Positions 17,569-26,723 are shown, counted from the first letter of the stretch. The stretch is DNA of 56,800 bases from Candidatus Obscuribacterales bacterium (GCA_020050835.1 JAGVKB010000072.1:1-56800), one strand, 5' to 3'. The notes: a model not told the origin generated them from the letters alone. Numbers and translations: made by a program.

Positions 17569-18291
17569 GAATCTTCTCCTTTCCGAAAATTTGTCCGGCG
17601 CAGCCCGACAGGGAAACAGCGCGGCGTAGAGATTGATGCGGCTAAATGTCAGCCGTCGATTCGATGCACATCCGCTCGAGCGGCTTCGGCTCTCCGTAAA
17701 TGTGCGCTCGGCAAGAGCCGTTTAACCCGAGCAGGGGAAGGACAACAAGCTACTCGCGCTCGTAAAAGCGGCTAAACTGATTCACTAACTAGTCAATGCG
17801 ACCTTTGTCCGAAAATGACTCCGGGAAGACTACTGGGTTAATAGAGATACACCTGCGACGCTAACAAAATACCTCTGCCTGGCAAATAGGAAGCGCACAA
17901 AGACTGGAATAATCTTTTGTAATTTAGCGGTCATATCTACCAGCTCGTCAAGAAAGAACCAGCCAGACAAGCGCCATTCTCAGCCGGAAAGATGAGCGGC
18001 AGGGTCGGCTCGTCGCACGTTTTTCTGCGCTTGCGCCTGGCATAAAAATGAACGAAGTCTCTCCGACCACTCCGATCACAGCTGGCGAGGCTGACTCAAT
18101 CACACCTGAATATCATGACCTCGGTCTCGAATCTAGACCCTATTTTCCGGACCGACAGTTGCATTTCAGCAACCGCACAAAGTGGCGCTCCCACGCAACC
18201 GCCGCAACGACAACTGTGCAATTCAACAGTAACAAATGCCGGCTCGCTTAATAACATCACAGTATCTTTGTTGAGATGGAGCATTCAGGAA
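17569..18291. other. gene-free stretch between divergent antiporter and protease genes
   Basis: About 720 bases, AT-richer than the flanking genes, without a well-supported gene. The reading frame of the downstream protease is open back to 18115, but no ribosome binding site supports a start there. Promoters for both flanking genes should lie here. Confidence 0.4.
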
Positions 18292-19590
18292 ATGTCGCGA
18301 TCTGAGAGTTGCTTTGAAAATTCGCCGTCGCCCGTTGACGGGCAATCGCAATTACCCGCAAGTCTGTCCGCCGAAATCGAGCCGCTGAAAAGAGAGGCTT
18401 TCAGTCAGGTACCGGTCTTTGAGGATGACGCTACTGCCGAGCTAGCCAGCTATAGGGCCTTGCCTCCATCCGATCCGACTAGAATCGTTTACGAAAAGGT
18501 TTCGCCGGCAGTCGTAAAGATTACCTGCCCGATAGACGACAAGCAAATCGCAGTCGGCAGCGGATTCTTCGCTGACAGTCAGGGCCGGATCGTAACCGCT
18601 CTGCATGTAGTCGACACTGCGGCCAAACCCGGTGATATCACCATTGATACCACAGACGGCCGGCAGTTCGAAGCCACAATCGAAAAAGTTGACTTCATTA
18701 ACGATTTAGCCATTCTCAAGCTAGAGAAGACACCAAGCGGCATCAAACACCTGGAGTTTGGCGATCTCAAGCATCACAAAGCTGGTGATGCCATCTACTT
18801 GCTGGGTCATCCGCATGGAATGGCTACAACTTTCGCCACCGCGGGCAGTTTCATCCGCTCTGCCAGCAGATTGAAAACCGAGATCCTCGGCTGCGTAAAC
18901 ACCAGCCGCGTCGAATGGAACGGCTATCCTCACAACGACTATCTGTTGTCGGCGGCACCCTCGCGGCCGGGCAATTCAGGCGGACCGCTGGTAGACTCAA
19001 ACGGCGCGGTTTTGGGTGTGTTAGACATGGACAACGGCGAAGATCAAACAAATCAATGCTTGAGCGTCCCGGCCAGACGAGTGCAAGACCTTTTGAAAAC
19101 TCAAGATTCAGCATACAAGGCGGGCAACGCCAATCTGCCGGCCCAATTCGGGAGCTCCTACCTTGACGCCTGGCACCATCGCCCTTTGCTGACCGCCGGT
19201 GAAAGCGCAGTGTTCAGCTACTTGGCCTATCAGATTCCCCGGCTCATGCCGACGCTCATTCCATTGGAATGTGGCGCAATCGGCGCGATTGCCGCAATCG
19301 GAGATACCCAGGCACTTTTCAAAGAGCGCACTCAAGCTCGCATAGGCTCACATGCGCTGGCCATTAGCTCGGACGCAGCCATGATCGCCGGCACCCTCGG
19401 AACGCTGGTTTGGCGTCGACCAACCGCGCTTACCTTGACGCTGACCGGACTCGGACTGGCCGGGCGGATTGCCGCCGCCGGTCTGCCTCCGTACCGGACT
19501 CTAGCTGAATCCGCACCGGCAGCCGAACCGGCCCGAAAGAAGTTCAACTATGATTTCGATCAAACTCTGGATAATGACATTTTCCGCTAG
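18292..19590 (+). CDS. trypsin-like serine protease (HtrA/S1C-type catalytic domain)
   Basis: Product of 432 aa. The chymotrypsin-fold domain spans about residues 60-265 with catalytic His105 (TALHVVD), Asp138 (NDLAIL) and Ser229 (GNSGGP). No PDZ domain follows. The C-terminal 140 residues contain Ala/Gly/Leu-rich hydrophobic stretches (about 305-400) that could be membrane helices, which is unusual for HtrA proteins. No signal peptide is evident. The ATG at 18292 is preferred (GGAG 10 and AGGA 2 bases upstream); the frame is open to 18115. A stress or quality-control protease is the likely role, by family only. Confidence 0.8.
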   Translation: MSRSESCFENSPSPVDGQSQLPASLSAEIEPLKREAFSQVPVFEDDATAELASYRALPPSDPTRIVYEKVSPAVVKITCPIDDKQIAVGSGFFADSQGRIVTALHVVDTAAKPGDITIDTTDGRQFEATIEKVDFINDLAILKLEKTPSGIKHLEFGDLKHHKAGDAIYLLGHPHGMATTFATAGSFIRSASRLKTEILGCVNTSRVEWNGYPHNDYLLSAAPSRPGNSGGPLVDSNGAVLGVLDMDNGEDQTNQCLSVPARRVQDLLKTQDSAYKAGNANLPAQFGSSYLDAWHHRPLLTAGESAVFSYLAYQIPRLMPTLIPLECGAIGAIAAIGDTQALFKERTQARIGSHALAISSDAAMIAGTLGTLVWRRPTALTLTLTGLGLAGRIAAAGLPPYRTLAESAPAAEPARKKFNYDFDQTLDNDIFR

Positions 19591-19694
19591 CTGCCGCTAT
19601 GAAGCTTCAATCCGGATTGCTCAACCAGGCAACGGGATCTCGCTATCACTATATACCTGCATAGAAAAATTTAAAGCGGAAGAAGGAGAGAAAA

Positions 19695-19734
19695 GGGAGC
19701 GGAGATGCAAGTTTTTGCAAACACCTCCGCTCCC
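19695..19734 (-). terminator. terminator hairpin between convergent genes
   Basis: GGGAGCGGAG (19695-19704) pairs perfectly with CTCCGCTCCC (19725-19734), with a nested TGCAA/TTGCA stem in the loop. On the minus strand the stem is followed by TTTTCTCT, so it serves the malic enzyme gene best. It may also stop the plus-strand protease transcript. Confidence 0.75.
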
Positions 19735-19773
19735 TCAGAACCTTGAACGCTATCCGCTGCGCCGAACCTCTTT

Positions 19774-21387
19774 TTATGCGGTCGACTTCTTGGTACGGAC
19801 AGCCGTGCGCTTGCCGCTGGTCATCCTGGTTTCGGATTCACTCTTGCGGACGGTCTTGCGCCTGCCCTCAGCTCGAGCCTTTTTCGGCTTCTCGACAAAC
19901 TTCTTGGGATTGCGCCGAGCCAGTCCGCGCTTGACCGCGATGCGCACCACCGCAGCGGCGATTGCCGGCACGACCCGTTCGTCGAAAACGCTGGGAATAA
20001 TGTGCTCCTCACACAGCTCGGCAGGAGAGACGACGGCAGCCAGAGCGTGCGCAGCCGCCATCTTCATCTCTTCGGTGATCTCACTGGCGCGGCAGTCGAG
20101 CGCTCCCCGGAAGATGCCCGGAAAGACGAGCACGTTGTTGATGGCGTTGGGAAAGTCGGAGCGTCCGGTGGCGATCACACGAGCATACCTGGAGGCCCGC
20201 TTGGGATCGACCTCCGGCGTAGGATTGGCCAGCGCAAAGACGACCGGATCGCGCGCCATCACCCGCAAGTCCTTCGGCTGCAAGACATTGCCGACCGACA
20301 AGCCGAGGAACATATCGGCATCCTTGAGCGCTTCTTGCATGCTGCCCTGGAAAGAATGCTGATTGGAGTGTTCGGCCAACCACTGTTCCTTGGCGGTAAG
20401 GCCGGGGCGGCCGTTGTAGACCGGACCATCCTTATTGAAACCGATCAAATCCTTGACACCGAGCGCCAAAAGCATCTCGCAGCAAGCCATGCCGGCAGCA
20501 CCGACACCACTGGCGACGATCTTCATGTCTTTTAGCTTCTTGCCCACCACCCGGGCGGCATTGATGGTGCCAGCAGTGACAACCACGGCCGTCGCATGCT
20601 GATCGTCGTGGAAGACCGGGATATCGAGCTCCTTTCGCAGCCGATTCTCAATCTCGTAACAACGCGGCGAGGCGATGTCCTCAAGATTGATGCCACCGAA
20701 GGCTGGAGCGATAATCTTGACAGTTCGGATGATCTCCTCGGTGTCCTGAGTATCAAGCGGAATCGCCCAGGCATCGACATTGCCGAAGGTCTTGAAGAGC
20801 GCAGCCTTGCCCTCCATGACAGGCAACCCGGCTTTCGGACCGATGTCGCCGAGGGCCAAAATGCGAGAGCCATCCGTGATCACGGCCACGGTATTGCCCT
20901 TGCTGGTCAGCGAGTACGCTTTGTCTGGATCTTTGTGAATCGCCAGACAAACCCGGGCCACGCCTGGCGTGTAGACCATCGAGAGGTCTTCGGCATTGGC
21001 GATCGGGCGCTTGCACTTCACTTCAATCTTGCCGCCGAGATGCATGAGGAAAGTGCGATCCGAGACGTTGACCACTTCGACGCCCTTGAGCGCCTCGAGC
21101 TGCTTGATCAACTTGTCGCTCATCTCGGACGACTCGAAGTAAGCGGTGATGTCGCGAGTAATGTGGCCCTTAGTGAAGGCGATCGGATACATCGGTCCAA
21201 TTGTTCCGGCCTTGCCAATCAGCGCCATCACCCGGCCGAGCATGCCTTCCTGACGGGAAAGCCTGAGTCTGAGAATGAGACTGTTGCTGGCCCCGGGACG
21301 TCCGGTTTCACCGGCGGAAAGTTCATCGGCTAAGCGATTGGCAGAATCGCCGGCCGAAGCTTTGGGTTGCTTGGATGAGCCTATCAT
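19774..21387 (-). CDS. NAD(P)-dependent malic enzyme with N-terminal ACT-like domain and basic C-tail
   Basis: Oxidatively decarboxylates malate to pyruvate, 537 aa, cytosolic. An ACT-like regulatory domain (about residues 30-110) precedes the malic enzyme domain (SMVYTPGVA with catalytic Tyr, KGNTVAVITDGS, LEDI and DDQHAT metal site, SGVGAAG nucleotide-binding loop, FALANPTPE). The catalytic part ends near residue 490. The remaining 45-50 residues are a Lys/Arg/Ser/Thr tail (for example RKTVRKSESETR) not usual in this family. The start at 21387 has GAGG about 11 bases upstream. The ACT-ME arrangement is known in bacteria; the effector is unknown. Confidence 0.93.
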   Translation of the reverse strand: MIGSSKQPKASAGDSANRLADELSAGETGRPGASNSLILRLRLSRQEGMLGRVMALIGKAGTIGPMYPIAFTKGHITRDITAYFESSEMSDKLIKQLEALKGVEVVNVSDRTFLMHLGGKIEVKCKRPIANAEDLSMVYTPGVARVCLAIHKDPDKAYSLTSKGNTVAVITDGSRILALGDIGPKAGLPVMEGKAALFKTFGNVDAWAIPLDTQDTEEIIRTVKIIAPAFGGINLEDIASPRCYEIENRLRKELDIPVFHDDQHATAVVVTAGTINAARVVGKKLKDMKIVASGVGAAGMACCEMLLALGVKDLIGFNKDGPVYNGRPGLTAKEQWLAEHSNQHSFQGSMQEALKDADMFLGLSVGNVLQPKDLRVMARDPVVFALANPTPEVDPKRASRYARVIATGRSDFPNAINNVLVFPGIFRGALDCRASEITEEMKMAAAHALAAVVSPAELCEEHIIPSVFDERVVPAIAAAVVRIAVKRGLARRNPKKFVEKPKKARAEGRRKTVRKSESETRMTSGKRTAVRTKKSTA

Positions 21388-21432
21388 GATTTTAGTAACC
21401 TCACTTGCGCGATTGCGCATAATAGAGAGTCG

Positions 21433-21471
21433 GCGGCGGCCGGCAGAGCCTTACGCTTTGCCGGCTGCCGC
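21433..21471 (-). terminator. GC-rich hairpin upstream of the malic enzyme gene
   Basis: A 17-pair stem with a five-base loop and two G-U pairs, built around GCCGGCA (21439-21445) and TGCCGGC (21459-21465). It lies after the stop of the holin-like gene and before the malic enzyme gene. No U-tract follows on either strand. Confidence 0.5.
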
Positions 21472-21520
21472 TTTCCAATCTCCAGGCGGGCTGTCCGGTG
21501 GCAGCCTCGCTGTTCGCTGG

Positions 21521-21889
21521 TTACGCCAGCAAGAGATGAATGGCGTAAGACATCACGGTCATCACGAGCGCCGCCCAGACAGCGGACCCGTAACTCTCAA
21601 CATGCAGATGGCGCGGCATGAGCTTTCCGGCCAGCAGAAAGGCCAGCCCGTTTACCAACAAGCCGACCAATCCGAACAGGACGAAGTTGGCGACGATGAT
21701 ACCGCCGGCAGTGAGTACCGCAAAGAGGTACCAGAGCGCCGAGTTGACGAGCGCTTGCACGACCAGCACGATCAGCCCCCAGCCCAAGCCGCCCCGACGA
21801 ATGGCGACGGCACCACCAGTGGCAGCCGGCACGACGATCAAGAGGGCCAGGACCATGAGAACGATCCGGACGACGAAATGAAGAAGCAT
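21521..21889 (-). CDS. 4-TM phage-holin-family-IV-like membrane protein
   Basis: Product of 122 aa, four hydrophobic helices with short loops and an RRGG turn after helix 1. Size, helix number and the pattern of a glycine-rich second pair match the Phage_holin_4_2 family (mycobacterial 4-TMS holin superfamily IV), which is common on bacterial chromosomes outside prophages. AAAGGTAGG precedes the ATG. There are no phage genes nearby, so a housekeeping membrane role is more likely than lysis. It sits between the malic enzyme gene and a Clp-type ATPase gene. Confidence 0.75.
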   Translation of the reverse strand: MLLHFVVRIVLMVLALLIVVPAATGGAVAIRRGGLGWGLIVLVVQALVNSALWYLFAVLTAGGIIVANFVLFGLVGLLVNGLAFLLAGKLMPRHLHVESYGSAVWAALVMTVMSYAIHLLLA

Positions 21890-22002
21890 GGAATTCCTAC
21901 CTTTCTGTGCTTTGACGAGGGTGGGCTGGCAGGTTCACGAGCACCATCCAAACCAGCCCCGGCCTCTGTCCGTAAGCAGTCGACGGTTCGAGCTGCTCCT
22001 AC

Positions 22003-23604
22003 TTACGAGAAGATGCGATTGACGGCGAGATACTCTTCGTGCGTTTCGGGATTAATGGTGATCAGCATCACACCTTTGACGGTGAGACGCGCGGCGATCG
22101 TCGGATTGTCAAGGCGGTAGTCTTTCGCGACGCCTTCCTGCGCACGCAGCCTGTCGATTGCCTTGCGAACGGCTTGCTCCTTGATTGGCAAGCTGGTCGA
22201 CTGGTTGAGCGACTCTTGAAGCAGGCGCCAGTACCAGTAGCTATTGCTGATCTTTTGCCAGAACAGCTCATAGGCCTTGGACTCGAAGAGCGGAGCATGG
22301 ATCTCTTCCCACTTGGTGGCAGGATAGCCCATCTGCTGGACCAACTTCCTCAGCTCGACGCCGATTGAGATCGTCCCTTCGTTGTATGAACGCTGCGGCG
22401 CGGTTTGCACCAGCTTCTCGATGCAGAGCGCCTTGATTTTGACGAAAGCATCCAGCGCGGAGAGCGCCTCACCTTTGGCGGCTGGACGCTCTCCGACCAG
22501 CGGCTTGTCGAGGTCCACCAGCTCGCCGGGATTGGCCAGCCCGCGCATGAGCTTGAAGCAAAGCCTATCCTCACCATCCTCACGACTGACGATCACGAGG
22601 TCGCCACCGGCAATGGTGCCCTTGGCGAGCTCATTTCCCAGCAGATCGGCGCAGTAAGTCTCAAGCACGTTCTTGATCTCGGCTACTCCACCGTTGTCGG
22701 ACAGAGCGCGCTCCAGGACGAACTCACGCGCCGACTTTTGCACATCGAGCGAGAAGCGCTGCGGTCTGGGAAGCCTAGCCCGTATCCGCTCTTTGAGCAG
22801 CTTCACCTCCAGATCGACGACCTGCTCGAGCTGCTCGGCAGTGAGCGGAGCGAAGATGACCGTCTCATTGACACGCTTCAGAAACTCCGGCTTGAAGCGC
22901 AGCTTGAGCTCACCGGTGACGATCGCCCGGATGTCCATCTCGGTCACCGCCTGTTTCCCTTGCATACGGAAACCAAACGGCTTGTCCAGTCGCTCAACCT
23001 TGTCCATCGCCAGGTTGCTGGTCATGAAGAAGATGCAGTCGGTAAAGTCCGTCTCGGTGTTGTTGGCCAGCCGAATCTTGCCCTTATCGAAGATGCCGAG
23101 CAGGACATCCAGAAACTCGTCGCTGGCCTTTTCGATTTCGTCGAGCAGAACGATCGTAACCGGCACTTTGGAGCCCTTGCGAGAAGCGATCAAATTGACC
23201 CGCGCAAAAAGCGCGGAGGGATCCGGCTGTCCGGTCTTCTGGTCTTTCGGATCCTTGTATCCGACGTATGACGGCGGCGCCCCCAGCAGCTGTTGAATCT
23301 GGTGGCTCTGCTTGTAGCTTTCGCAGTCGATGAAGACGAGCGCCTCCGAGTCGCCGTGCATGGCAAGCGCAGCAGTTTCGGCCGTGAGCGTCTTACCGGT
23401 GCGCGATTTTCCGATTTGCAGCAGCTTGTAGATCGGCCCGCGGCCGTCCTTCAGCTGGTTGAGTGCCCGCCGAAAGGCTCTGGCAGCTGCCCGCTTACCC
23501 GAGACTTGTCCGACGATGCGAGATTCTAAAACGCGAAGAAATTCCTTTTCCTGATCGGTCGCTTGCCCTATGTCAAGGCGGACCGGAAGTTCAGCGTTTG
23601 GCAT
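22003..23604 (-). CDS. single-ring Clp-type AAA+ ATPase
   Basis: Product of 533 aa. One AAA+ domain resembling the second ATPase domain of ClpA/ClpB: Walker A GKSRTGKT (65-72), pore-loop-like GAPPSYVGY (108-116), Walker B VLLDE (152-156), sensor-1 MTSN (194-197), and a ClpB-D2-small-like part to about residue 345. The C-terminal 190 residues are not recognised. The usual N-terminal substrate domain, first ring, middle domain and ClpX zinc domain are absent, and no ClpP-binding loop was identified. It is probably a disaggregase or unfoldase of a minor family. GAGG lies eight bases before the ATG. Confidence 0.85.
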   Translation of the reverse strand: MPNAELPVRLDIGQATDQEKEFLRVLESRIVGQVSGKRAAARAFRRALNQLKDGRGPIYKLLQIGKSRTGKTLTAETAALAMHGDSEALVFIDCESYKQSHQIQQLLGAPPSYVGYKDPKDQKTGQPDPSALFARVNLIASRKGSKVPVTIVLLDEIEKASDEFLDVLLGIFDKGKIRLANNTETDFTDCIFFMTSNLAMDKVERLDKPFGFRMQGKQAVTEMDIRAIVTGELKLRFKPEFLKRVNETVIFAPLTAEQLEQVVDLEVKLLKERIRARLPRPQRFSLDVQKSAREFVLERALSDNGGVAEIKNVLETYCADLLGNELAKGTIAGGDLVIVSREDGEDRLCFKLMRGLANPGELVDLDKPLVGERPAAKGEALSALDAFVKIKALCIEKLVQTAPQRSYNEGTISIGVELRKLVQQMGYPATKWEEIHAPLFESKAYELFWQKISNSYWYWRLLQESLNQSTSLPIKEQAVRKAIDRLRAQEGVAKDYRLDNPTIAARLTVKGVMLITINPETHEEYLAVNRIFS

Positions 23605-23627
23605 TTAGACCTCACTCATTCAAAGTA

Positions 23628-23667
23628 AAAGCCCCCGCCCGGACACAGCGGTCCGGACAGGAGCTTT
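23628..23667 (-). terminator. intrinsic terminator after the amidase gene
   Basis: On the minus strand a 17-base arm ending in CCGGAC pairs with GTCCGGGCGGGGGCTTT over a six-base loop, with three G-U pairs, and is followed by TTTTACTTT. It lies between the amidase stop and the Clp-type ATPase start, so these two genes are probably separate transcripts. Confidence 0.85.
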
Positions 23668-23695
23668 GTTGGTAGTGTCGAGCGTCGCGTTCGCC

Positions 23696-24439
23696 CTAGC
23701 TGTGCGCTTGAGACTTCGGCGAAAAATACTTGATGATGCCCTTTTCCAGCGCCTCAGCGATTAGGTCCTGGTACTGACTCGTGGTCAACTTCTCCCGCTT
23801 TACCTTGTTGGAGATGTATCCCACTTCGACGAGCACCGCGGGGGCGTCGGTCAGCCTGCACACGTAGAGACTGCGCTGATGAACCCAGTTGGCTTTGGCT
23901 CCGAGCGTCGCCACCATCTCTTCGAACAGGCATTTGGCGAGCACCCTGCTCTGAGCGGTGTAATAGTACGTCTCGATGCCGTCAGCCTTAGAGTTGTTGC
24001 TGGCGTTGATGTGAATGCTGACGAAGATATTCGGTCTTTCGTGGTTGCTCAAATCAGTGCGCTCGTTGAGCTCTTTGTCTGAATCGTCGGCTCTGGTGAG
24101 CACCACTTTCGCTCCCTGCGCCTCCAGCAGCTTCTTCAGCTTCAAGGCGATCGCAAGCGTGAGCTGAGCCTCCTCAACCTCACCGCGCACAGCGCCAGGG
24201 TCGGTTCCCCCGTGTCCGGGGTCGAGCACAATCTTCTTGCCCTTGAGCGGCAGCACCGGCGCCGCCGCCGGCGGCTGCGTAGTATTACCGCCGGCGGTGG
24301 CACCACCGGGAGCCGCAGTCGGTTGGGCCGGCTCCTGACTCGAAGATTGCACGTCGTTGCAAGAGAAGGTAAACGTGAGGATGAGAAGTGCGGCCACCAG
24401 CAGGGTAAGGAAGGCCGTTGGGGTGGGTTTGCGTTTCAT
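23696..24439 (-). CDS. N-acetylmuramoyl-L-alanine amidase (Amidase_3, AmiC type)
   Basis: Cleaves the amide bond between N-acetylmuramic acid and the stem peptide of peptidoglycan; exported, 247 aa. An N-terminal hydrophobic segment ends in FSC, so it is a signal anchor or possibly a lipoprotein (weak lipobox). A Pro/Thr/Gly linker leads to the zinc-amidase domain: LDPGHGG (zinc His), an internal Glu in EVEEAQL, FVSIHINA (second His) and VLVEVGYISN (catalytic Glu). There is no AMIN or SH3 domain. ATG 24439 has GGGAGG upstream and is preferred over a longer frame. Confidence 0.92.
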   Translation of the reverse strand: MKRKPTPTAFLTLLVAALLILTFTFSCNDVQSSSQEPAQPTAAPGGATAGGNTTQPPAAAPVLPLKGKKIVLDPGHGGTDPGAVRGEVEEAQLTLAIALKLKKLLEAQGAKVVLTRADDSDKELNERTDLSNHERPNIFVSIHINASNNSKADGIETYYYTAQSRVLAKCLFEEMVATLGAKANWVHQRSLYVCRLTDAPAVLVEVGYISNKVKREKLTTSQYQDLIAEALEKGIIKYFSPKSQAHS

Positions 24440-24691
24440 AGGAGTAATACCTCCCAAACAGAGCCGGCACAAAAGGCTGCTGATACCCGGTTGCACCAGT
24501 CCGTGTTTCTATTGCTTTTTTTCAGTAGAGCCAAGGACAGCAAATGCCCCGCCGGAGTCGGCGGTCAATACTGTCTCAACTCGCTTGAGGCATCCGTAGT
24601 CGACAACAAGCCGATTTAAAAATCGGACGGTCGACGACCCGACTTGAATGGTTCGCTGCCAGGTCGAATCGACCACTGCCAGCAACAACTG

Positions 24692-24730
24692 AGCGGGAGC
24701 GGCTCTCGCACTGGGCAGGAGCCGCTCGCT
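24692..24730 (-). terminator. hairpin after the ZIP transporter gene
   Basis: AGCGGGAGCGGCTC (24692-24705) pairs with GAGCCGCTCGCT (24719-24730) with a small bulge. It lies 28 bases beyond the ZIP stop codon on the minus strand. No clear U-tract. Confidence 0.5.
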
Positions 24731-24758
24731 TGGTGCCGTGCTCAGGCGAGCAAAGCGG

Positions 24759-25517
24759 CTACTCGAAAAACTTGACCAGAAGCATCAAGCCGACTCCGAC
24801 CAACATCGTGACCAGTTGCAGAGCCGAACGCGAAGGTTTCAACTCTTGATGCAACTGCGGCACGAGGTCCGAGCAAGCGATGTAGATGAAGATACCGGCA
24901 GCAAACGGAGTCACGAGCGCCGGAAAGTCTCCGACACTACCACCGATCCACAGCGCAAGCAGGGTTCCGGTCACGCTGAAGAGAGCGGTCAGGCAGTTGA
25001 GCAAGATCGCTCTTTGCTTGCTGAAGCCGGCTTGAATGAACACTCCGAACTCACCCATCTCCTTGGGAATCTCGTGCAGGACAATCGCCACGGTGGTGGC
25101 AATGCCGGTTGGAACACTCAAGAGAAATGAGGAGCCGATTACCAGCCCATCGACGAAGTTGTCGAGGGAGCTGGCAAACAAGCTCATCCAGCCAACCGGA
25201 TGCACAGTCGCCTTGTGTTCGTCGTTTTCGTGCTGGTGCCCATGCCGCCAATGGAGGAATTTCTCGAGCACAAAGAATCCGAAGATTCCAGCCAGAACGC
25301 ACAGCGCGGTGCCGGTAGGCGAAGTCGTCCGCTCGAAAGCATCCGGCAAGAGGTGAATGAAGGCATCGCCAAGCATCGCACCGACAGCCAGGCTCACCAG
25401 AAATGAAGTAAACGTTTTGAGCTTCTGCCCGCTGAACGGAATGATAAGCACTCCGGTCAGCGAAACAAGACTCTCCAGAATCACGCTTGCCAACGCGAAA
25501 AGCCATAGATCAGGCAT
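24759..25517 (-). CDS. ZIP family metal transporter
   Basis: Imports or exports divalent metal (usually zinc) across the inner membrane, 252 aa, eight predicted helices. Signature residues of ZIP proteins are in helix 4 (SSLDNFVDGLVIG) and helix 5 (LHEIPKEMGEFG). A His/Glu-rich loop (WRHGHQHENDEHK) between helices 3 and 4 is the usual variable metal-binding loop. The ATG at 25517 has AAGG about nine bases upstream; a 15-codon extension is possible. It lies downstream of the vWA operon, separated from it by a hairpin. Confidence 0.92.
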   Translation of the reverse strand: MPDLWLFALASVILESLVSLTGVLIIPFSGQKLKTFTSFLVSLAVGAMLGDAFIHLLPDAFERTTSPTGTALCVLAGIFGFFVLEKFLHWRHGHQHENDEHKATVHPVGWMSLFASSLDNFVDGLVIGSSFLLSVPTGIATTVAIVLHEIPKEMGEFGVFIQAGFSKQRAILLNCLTALFSVTGTLLALWIGGSVGDFPALVTPFAAGIFIYIACSDLVPQLHQELKPSRSALQLVTMLVGVGLMLLVKFFE

Positions 25518-25620
25518 GGCTGTACCTTTTCCTTTCCAAGGAGGATGATTGAGCCGCGACACCGGAGCAGGAAGCTCAAGAGGGCTGCGCGGCGCAGATC
25601 GGGTGAGTATCCGGACATCC

Positions 25621-25667
25621 GACCGGCAGAACGAAGCGCGCTTGAAGGACGCCCCGCTCTGCCGGTC
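25621..25667 (-). terminator. hairpin after the vWA operon
   Basis: GACCGGCAGA (25621-25630) pairs perfectly with TCTGCCGGTC (25658-25667) with additional partial pairing inside. It lies between the last vWA-operon gene and the ZIP gene. No U-tract follows on the minus strand. Confidence 0.5.
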
Positions 25668-25726
25668 AGAGGTAAGAAATGAGCGCGGTGTAGCAGCTCA
25701 CTTTCACCTTCTCATTGCCGGTCCGG

Positions 25727-26695
25727 TCAAGCCTTACTGGAAGCCTGTACAGCTGCTGCTTCAGCAAGCTTTTTGGCCGGCAAGGTGATTTCGTCGAACA
25801 GGCGACGAATCTCCGCCTTTTCCGGTCCGGTCAAGGGATTGTCCTTGTAGATCACTCGGTCGCATAGCTTGTTGATGCCGAGGATCTGCTTGAGGTGTGG
25901 GTGATTGTCACCCAACTCCATCGGAATCTCCCAGGTTACCCTGGTCTCAATCCGGTACAGCCGGCGGAGGATGCGAGCGATCTCTTTGTAGTCCTCATCA
26001 CCGTCTTGCCGAGCCTGAATCCGCTGCCAGACCAGCTCAAAGTCCTGACGGGCAAGAGCCCGGCCAGTCAAGGGAGCGGCCGCTTCCTCGGCAGCCTCCT
26101 TGCGAATCTTCAACAGGTACAGCCCGCACAGCAGGCTGCCGGTCAGCCCGAGCACAAGCGCCAGCCCGGTCGTCCAGAAATGCCATCCGTGCTCGACGGC
26201 CATCGGACCATCCTGCCTCTGATTGCGGCCATCCCAGGTGCGTGACGTATAGAGCTCGACCCCTGGCAGGCTGATCAGCTTGGGATCAGGCTCACCTTTG
26301 ACCAGGTAAGACATGTTGGCTTTCATGGTCAGTTTGGGCTGAACGGCGAAGCTTTGTAGCATCAAGTCGATGCGCACATACTTGCTGCCGTCCTTGTTGT
26401 CCCGGCTGTAGACGGTCGGGCTGCCGGAGAACTCGAAATCGCCTTCGACAGCAAGACTGTTGAGGTCGATGTTGACGTCAGCCTTCTGCTTGATGAAGAG
26501 CGTGACTGGAATGCGGTCGGCCAGGCGCCAACCGAAGTCAGGCTCTACCTTTACGACAACTTGCGGCACGAAGTCCTTGGACTGAGGAAACTCGGGCCAG
26601 ATGGTGCGCTTGGACCAGAACATCGCGGTGAGCGCTGCGACGCTGACGATCAGCACGCAGATGGTCCAAGCGAAAGATTGGATCAACTTTTTCAT
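25727..26695 (-). CDS. MxaA/BatD-position membrane protein of the vWA operon
   Basis: Product of 322 aa. An N-terminal membrane helix (about 8-28), a periplasmic beta-rich region to about residue 170, a second helix (about 175-195) and a cytoplasmic domain of mixed helices follow. The layout and the segment VELYTSRTWDGRNQ resemble MxaA of methanol-oxidation clusters and occupy the place of BatD in Bat operons. It is the last gene of four and starts 28 bases after the preceding gene. It probably forms a membrane complex with the two vWA proteins (inference). GAGAGG lies upstream of the ATG. Confidence 0.65.
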   Translation of the reverse strand: MKKLIQSFAWTICVLIVSVAALTAMFWSKRTIWPEFPQSKDFVPQVVVKVEPDFGWRLADRIPVTLFIKQKADVNIDLNSLAVEGDFEFSGSPTVYSRDNKDGSKYVRIDLMLQSFAVQPKLTMKANMSYLVKGEPDPKLISLPGVELYTSRTWDGRNQRQDGPMAVEHGWHFWTTGLALVLGLTGSLLCGLYLLKIRKEAAEEAAAPLTGRALARQDFELVWQRIQARQDGDEDYKEIARILRRLYRIETRVTWEIPMELGDNHPHLKQILGINKLCDRVIYKDNPLTGPEKAEIRRLFDEITLPAKKLAEAAAVQASSKA

Positions 26696-26723
26696 GAAGC
26701 ACCTCTCAAAAGGGGGCCGAGCA

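Noticed and set aside
21521-21889. Holin-like protein as evidence of a prophage
   Set aside because: No integrase, terminase, capsid or tail gene is nearby, and this 4-TM family is common on chromosomes as a housekeeping protein.
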